Part shown: in pieces, positions 40,101-41,127 of the stretch
How the letters are laid out: every line of letters begins with the position of its first letter
How positions within the stretch are numbered: the first letter of the stretch is position 1
Source: Candidatus Omnitrophota bacterium
GTDB lineage: Bacteria; Omnitrophota; Gorgyraeia; Zapsychrales; Zapsychraceae
Assembly: GCA_023247445.1 (NCBI GenBank)
Contig: JAHFGL010000020.1
Coordinates: 1 to 41,127 of the forward strand
Length of the DNA stretch: 41,127 bases
Direction of reading: 5' to 3'
Program-made: the position numbers and the translations under genes
The notes under the pieces: model-generated
Database searches by the model: none
What the model saw: the letters and a program-made list of their open reading frames with translations, nothing else
What the model was told of the DNA's origin: nothing

Positions 40101-41127
40101 GCTCCACTAGGAGCCAGGGATAAATCGACGTGTAAAACATTTCGTACTGAGCTGCGTGACCAAGTGTTTCCTAAGGTAAGTGTTGTTCCAGTCCCGCCGT
40201 TGTCATTAATAATAATTGTATTTTGACCGCCTGTACCGATAGCCGGGTTTCCAAGGGTCTGACTGGAACCGCCGGTACTTTTACCTTTCACACTCAACGT
40301 GCCCCCAATTAATGTTGGAACCGTCGTTGCATCGAGAACTCCTGTTGTATTTGTTGATAAATCCAATAAAAGTGTTCCATTGCTAATCGAGATGCCACCG
40401 GTAAATGTATTTAGTCCAGATAAAGTCAGAGTTCCATTGCCAGCCTTCGTTAAACTACGCGCCCCGCCGCTTTCGCTAATGACACCACCCAGGGTCAGAT
40501 TTGATCCGTTAACCGTTATCGTTCGACTGGCTGAGAGAGCCGCATTACCTGTTCCTAGATTAAGGTCATTCGTTCCTGTAAATGTAAAATTTCCACTCCA
40601 AGTCATAGGATTGTTATTCGATAACGTTATCGCCCCGCCACTCGTGTTATCAATTATCGTCCCAGAACCAATCGTAAATGTTCCTGCCCCATTACCCAAG
40701 GCTGTCGCATGATTGATATTGAGAGTCCCCGCGCTCAGTGTCATACCACCGGTAAATGTGTTCGCGCCGCTTAAAGTTAAAGTGCCGTTAGCTCCTGCTT
40801 TGGTCAACAGACGTGCCCCACCGCTTTCACCGATCGCACCGCCAATAGTTAAATTGGAACCATTACCTGTTACAGTCACGTTAGTGCTCATGGTCACCGC
40901 GCCTGTTCCAAGATTTAAATCATTGGTGCCGGTAAACGTAAAACTAGCCCCCCAGCTTTGCACATTGTTATTGGATGAAGTAACACTGGCGCCGCTCGTG
41001 TTATCGATTGTACCGCCGGAGATAGTCAATGTTCCTGTGCCAAGCGCTGTCGCGTGATTGATGTGTAAAGTACCGGCACTTAATGTTATTCCATTACTAA
41101 ATGTATTTGCTCCAGAAAGCGCCAATG
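34094..41127 (-). CDS. Giant autotransporter-associated beta-strand repeat protein, 5' end outside the window
   Basis: Over 2340 residues are visible and the frame is open at the right edge, so the N-terminus and any signal peptide lie outside. About 16 copies of a module of 80-130 residues follow the pattern GTLTLSGANTFSGGTTLSAGTLNINHA, the autotransporter-associated beta-strand repeat (PF12951/TIGR02601). This builds a long right-handed beta-helix. Three modules carry SGLGTAPGG. After the last module come other beta-helix segments, a TWTGAVSDDWDTAGNWD motif (seen at the C-terminal side of many surface proteins), and a short tail ending MYMGGLPGGIIKNGLLY. No C-terminal autotransporter barrel is seen. 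The protein is presumably a secreted surface adhesin or fibre. Some repeats are almost identical in protein sequence. Confidence 0.92.
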   Translation of the reverse strand, partial: LALSGANTFSNGITLSAGTLHINHATALGTGTLTISGGTIDNTSGASVTSSNNNVQSWGASFTFTGTNDLNLGTGAVTMSTNVTVTGNGSNLTIGGAIGESGGARLLTKAGANGTLTLSGANTFTGGMTLSAGTLNINHATALGNGAGTFTIGSGTIIDNTSGGAITLSNNNPMTWSGNFTFTGTNDLNLGTGNAALSASRTITVNGSNLTLGGVISESGGARSLTKAGNGTLTLSGLNTFTGGISISNGTLLLDLSTNTTGVLDATTVPTLIGGTLSVKGKSTGGSSQTLGNPAIGTGGQNTIIINDNGGTGTTLTLGNTWSRSSVRNVLHVDLSLAPSGALTSSPTLSNSVLGYATVKDSTGNIGFLTTSGGNVVRYTGATVLAAADNSSTTNYSTSGNLTMTNGNHATNTLSIDTSGGSGFLDLVSNSNVLSFGYAAILMTGSNNFTIQNAQVGASNAEFIVHQFGSGTLTISGLIGNYFAKAGPGALTLSAANTNTGPSALHDGTLNINNATALGTGSFTINGGTINNTSGAAITLTTNNTQAWSKDFTFTGTSDLNMGTGAVTPSNHVTITTTNGNLTVGGAISGSTLRITKAGAGTLTLSGASTFSGGMTLNAGTLNINNAAAVGTGTFTINGGTINNNSGSSITLSNNNVLALNSNFTFTGTGDLNLGTGTVTANADRTITVNGSNFTVGGIFSGPRNLTKAGAGTLTLSGVNTYTGTMTINAGTVSVAADSGLGTAPGGTVATQITFGGGTLGTTASFTLNSNRGITLNGGGGTIDVASSTTLTYGGIIAGTGALTKTSAGTLTLSGVNTYSGITTINAGTISIAADSGLGTAPGGATATQITFGGGTLATSASFTLNSNRGMTINAGGGTLDVAASTTLVYGGIAAGTGTLTKTSTGTLTLSGANTHSGGTTLSAGTLNINHATALGTGTFTIANGTTINNTSGGSITFSNNNAGTWNGSFTFTGSNALNFGSGAISLGASPTLTISASTLTMGGVISGAQSLTKAGSGTLTLSGANTFSSGTTLSAGTLNINHATALGTGTFTIANGTTFDNTSGGSITFSNNNAGTWNGSFTFTGSNALNFGNGAISLGASPTLTISASTLTLGGIISGAQSLTKAGAGTLTLSGANTFSSGTTLSAGTLNINHATAVGTGTLTIAAGTTIDNNSGGSVTLSNNNVQAWNGDFTFTGSNDLNLGSGAVTLSANRQVTVGGNTLTVGGAIGGGAFSLTKAGVGALTLSGTNTFTGGVNLNAGTLNINAASALGTIAGTFTIAAGTTIDNTSGGSITTVNYPQTWNGSFTFTGNNALNLGSGAVSLGASPTLTISGSTLTVGGIISGAQSLTKAGTGALTLSGTNTFTGGVTHNAGTLNINAAAALGTTAGTFTIANGTTIDNTSGGSITTSNYPQTWNGSFTFTGSNALNLGTGAVTLGASPTLTISTSTLTVGGIISGAQALTKAGNGTLTLSGVNTYSGITTINAGTLSIAADSGLGTAPGGATATSITFGGGTLATTASFTLNSNRGMTINAGGGTLDVSAGTTLVYGGITAGAGLLTKTSTGTLTLSGVNTHTGGVTLSAGTLNINNAAALGTTAGTFTIAGGTTIDNTSGGSITLTNNNPQAWNGDFTFTGSNALNLGTGAVTLSANRQVTVGGSTLTVGGVIGGAFSLTKAGVGALTLSGTNTFTGGVSLSAGTLNINNASALGTVAGTFTISGGTIDNTSGGSITTVNYPQAWNGNFTFTGSNALNLGTGAVTLSANRQVTVSASTLTVGGVIGGAFTLTKAGAGTLTLTGANTYTGATTISAGVLNIQNNSALGAGTVTVTVTSGAALQLQGGITVPSTISFTLNGTGVSTDGALRNISGNNTVAGAITLGSAGRIASDAGTLTLSGAINNAGFALTFSGAGDINFSGAISNDTTITKVGSGTLKRTTNALSLAGAFTVSAGTFDANGQTVTITGLTTVSGGIYLASSGAHTLTGGLSVSSGTFNAGSAAMTVPADINLTGGTLTVGTSTLALNGSAAQTITSSGNIFNAITITNASAGGVTFADRLQTATLTDITDGSTLKFAAASAGAPHTITTTLTLTGGATKITLAPQNAATTWYISPPAGATVTSVSVSYSTSDKTVLTITSTSGGNNVNWTFGSDDPQTITWTGAVSDDWDTAGNWDTFEVPSAVDTVIIPSTARQPKLTTTAALTQLTLSAVLDITSSTITVSGNITSTSGGSITGVNPTITVNGYIGTLDNPVTFSVSGMATLSVTKMQDNVSISVKGSGKYHFDNNIPGFVVVNKRFLNSAGQKNFRNTLKQLDSRGLYNLPLVPQLSPMYMGGLPGGIIKNGLLY
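35670..41127 (-). repeat. Tandem beta-helix modules within the adhesin gene
   Basis: About 16 degenerate tandem modules, in DNA roughly 240-360 bases each. Two neighbouring modules (about 37710-38046 and 38047-38398) differ at only 8 or so residues of about 113 but show many third-base changes. The three modules with SGLGTAPGG form a second subtype. The long plus-strand open frames over this region are mirror frames of the repeat and not genes. Confidence 0.8.

Noticed and set aside
34776-41057. Many long plus-strand open frames over the adhesin gene (up to about 217 codons)
   Set aside because: They are mirror frames of a repetitive gene biased to Gly, Thr and Asn codons. They have no ribosome sites and give Pro/Val-rich low-complexity proteins.

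Overview
The window is an AT-rich bacterial chromosome segment. A lipobox protein, an outer-membrane barrel candidate, a Deg-type periplasmic protease, an L,D-transpeptidase and a giant beta-helix adhesin point to a diderm (Gram-negative) bacterium. Gene content, the abundance of hypothetical secreted and membrane proteins, and intergenic palindromic repeats resemble uncultured lineages such as Omnitrophota or other PVC relatives. That assignment is inference: there is no rRNA or other phylogenetic marker here beyond dnaX, recR and tex. TGA is used as a stop codon, so the genetic code is standard.

Layout. Positions 1-5600 (minus) hold a Deg/HtrA-like protease (cut by the window edge), a secreted coiled-coil protein, a two-component module (response regulator plus REC-histidine kinase), a predicted outer-membrane barrel, a SnoaL-like protein and a small membrane-anchored protein. 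Positions 5643-8760 are a slyD-like, GST and HTTM/DCC operon. Positions 8768-9016 contain a self-contained unit of promoter, strong ribosome site, 29-codon gene and terminator that ordinary gene calling would miss. Positions 9070-16860 form a long, tightly packed minus-strand run: rRNA methyltransferase, cysteine-cluster protein, secreted protein, L,D-transpeptidase lipoprotein, SGNH hydrolase, YfhO-like membrane protein, thermonuclease, VOC protein, HAMP-like protein, DUF3047 and DUF378. It is led by a promoter and an elaborately folded leader. Positions 17149-19098 (plus) encode a cobalamin-binding-type radical SAM protein, convergent with an operon (19059-22644) for a methyltransferase-glycosyltransferase fusion, a GT-C-like membrane protein and inorganic pyrophosphatase.

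Positions 22807-27160 are accessory. Two genes are driven by near-identical promoter/palindrome modules. A nonsense-interrupted ParB-like gene, a HigBA-type toxin-antitoxin pair with its operator, and small island genes follow. Next come an N-terminally truncated replication-relaxation-like gene and an N-terminally truncated large serine recombinase that face away from each other. The recombinase frame runs into tRNA-Asn(GTT). Two structured repeats sit just upstream of that tRNA. This looks like the decayed remains of an element integrated at tRNA-Asn.

Positions 27194-34110 return to core genes (recR, dnaX, a TIGR01777 epimerase, tex) separated by two palindromic repeats, then a GT-C-like membrane protein. 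Positions 34094 to the right edge are the 3' part of a very large gene of about 16 autotransporter-associated beta-strand repeats, overlapping the downstream membrane-protein gene.

The most notable candidates for something undescribed are the orphan 29-residue peptide gene, the folded DUF378 leader, the duplicated promoter/operator module, and the covarying structured repeats beside tRNA-Asn. Starts were moved from the longest frame to a downstream ATG where a ribosome site or promoter favoured it, or where the longest frame began at a TTG. No database search was possible.
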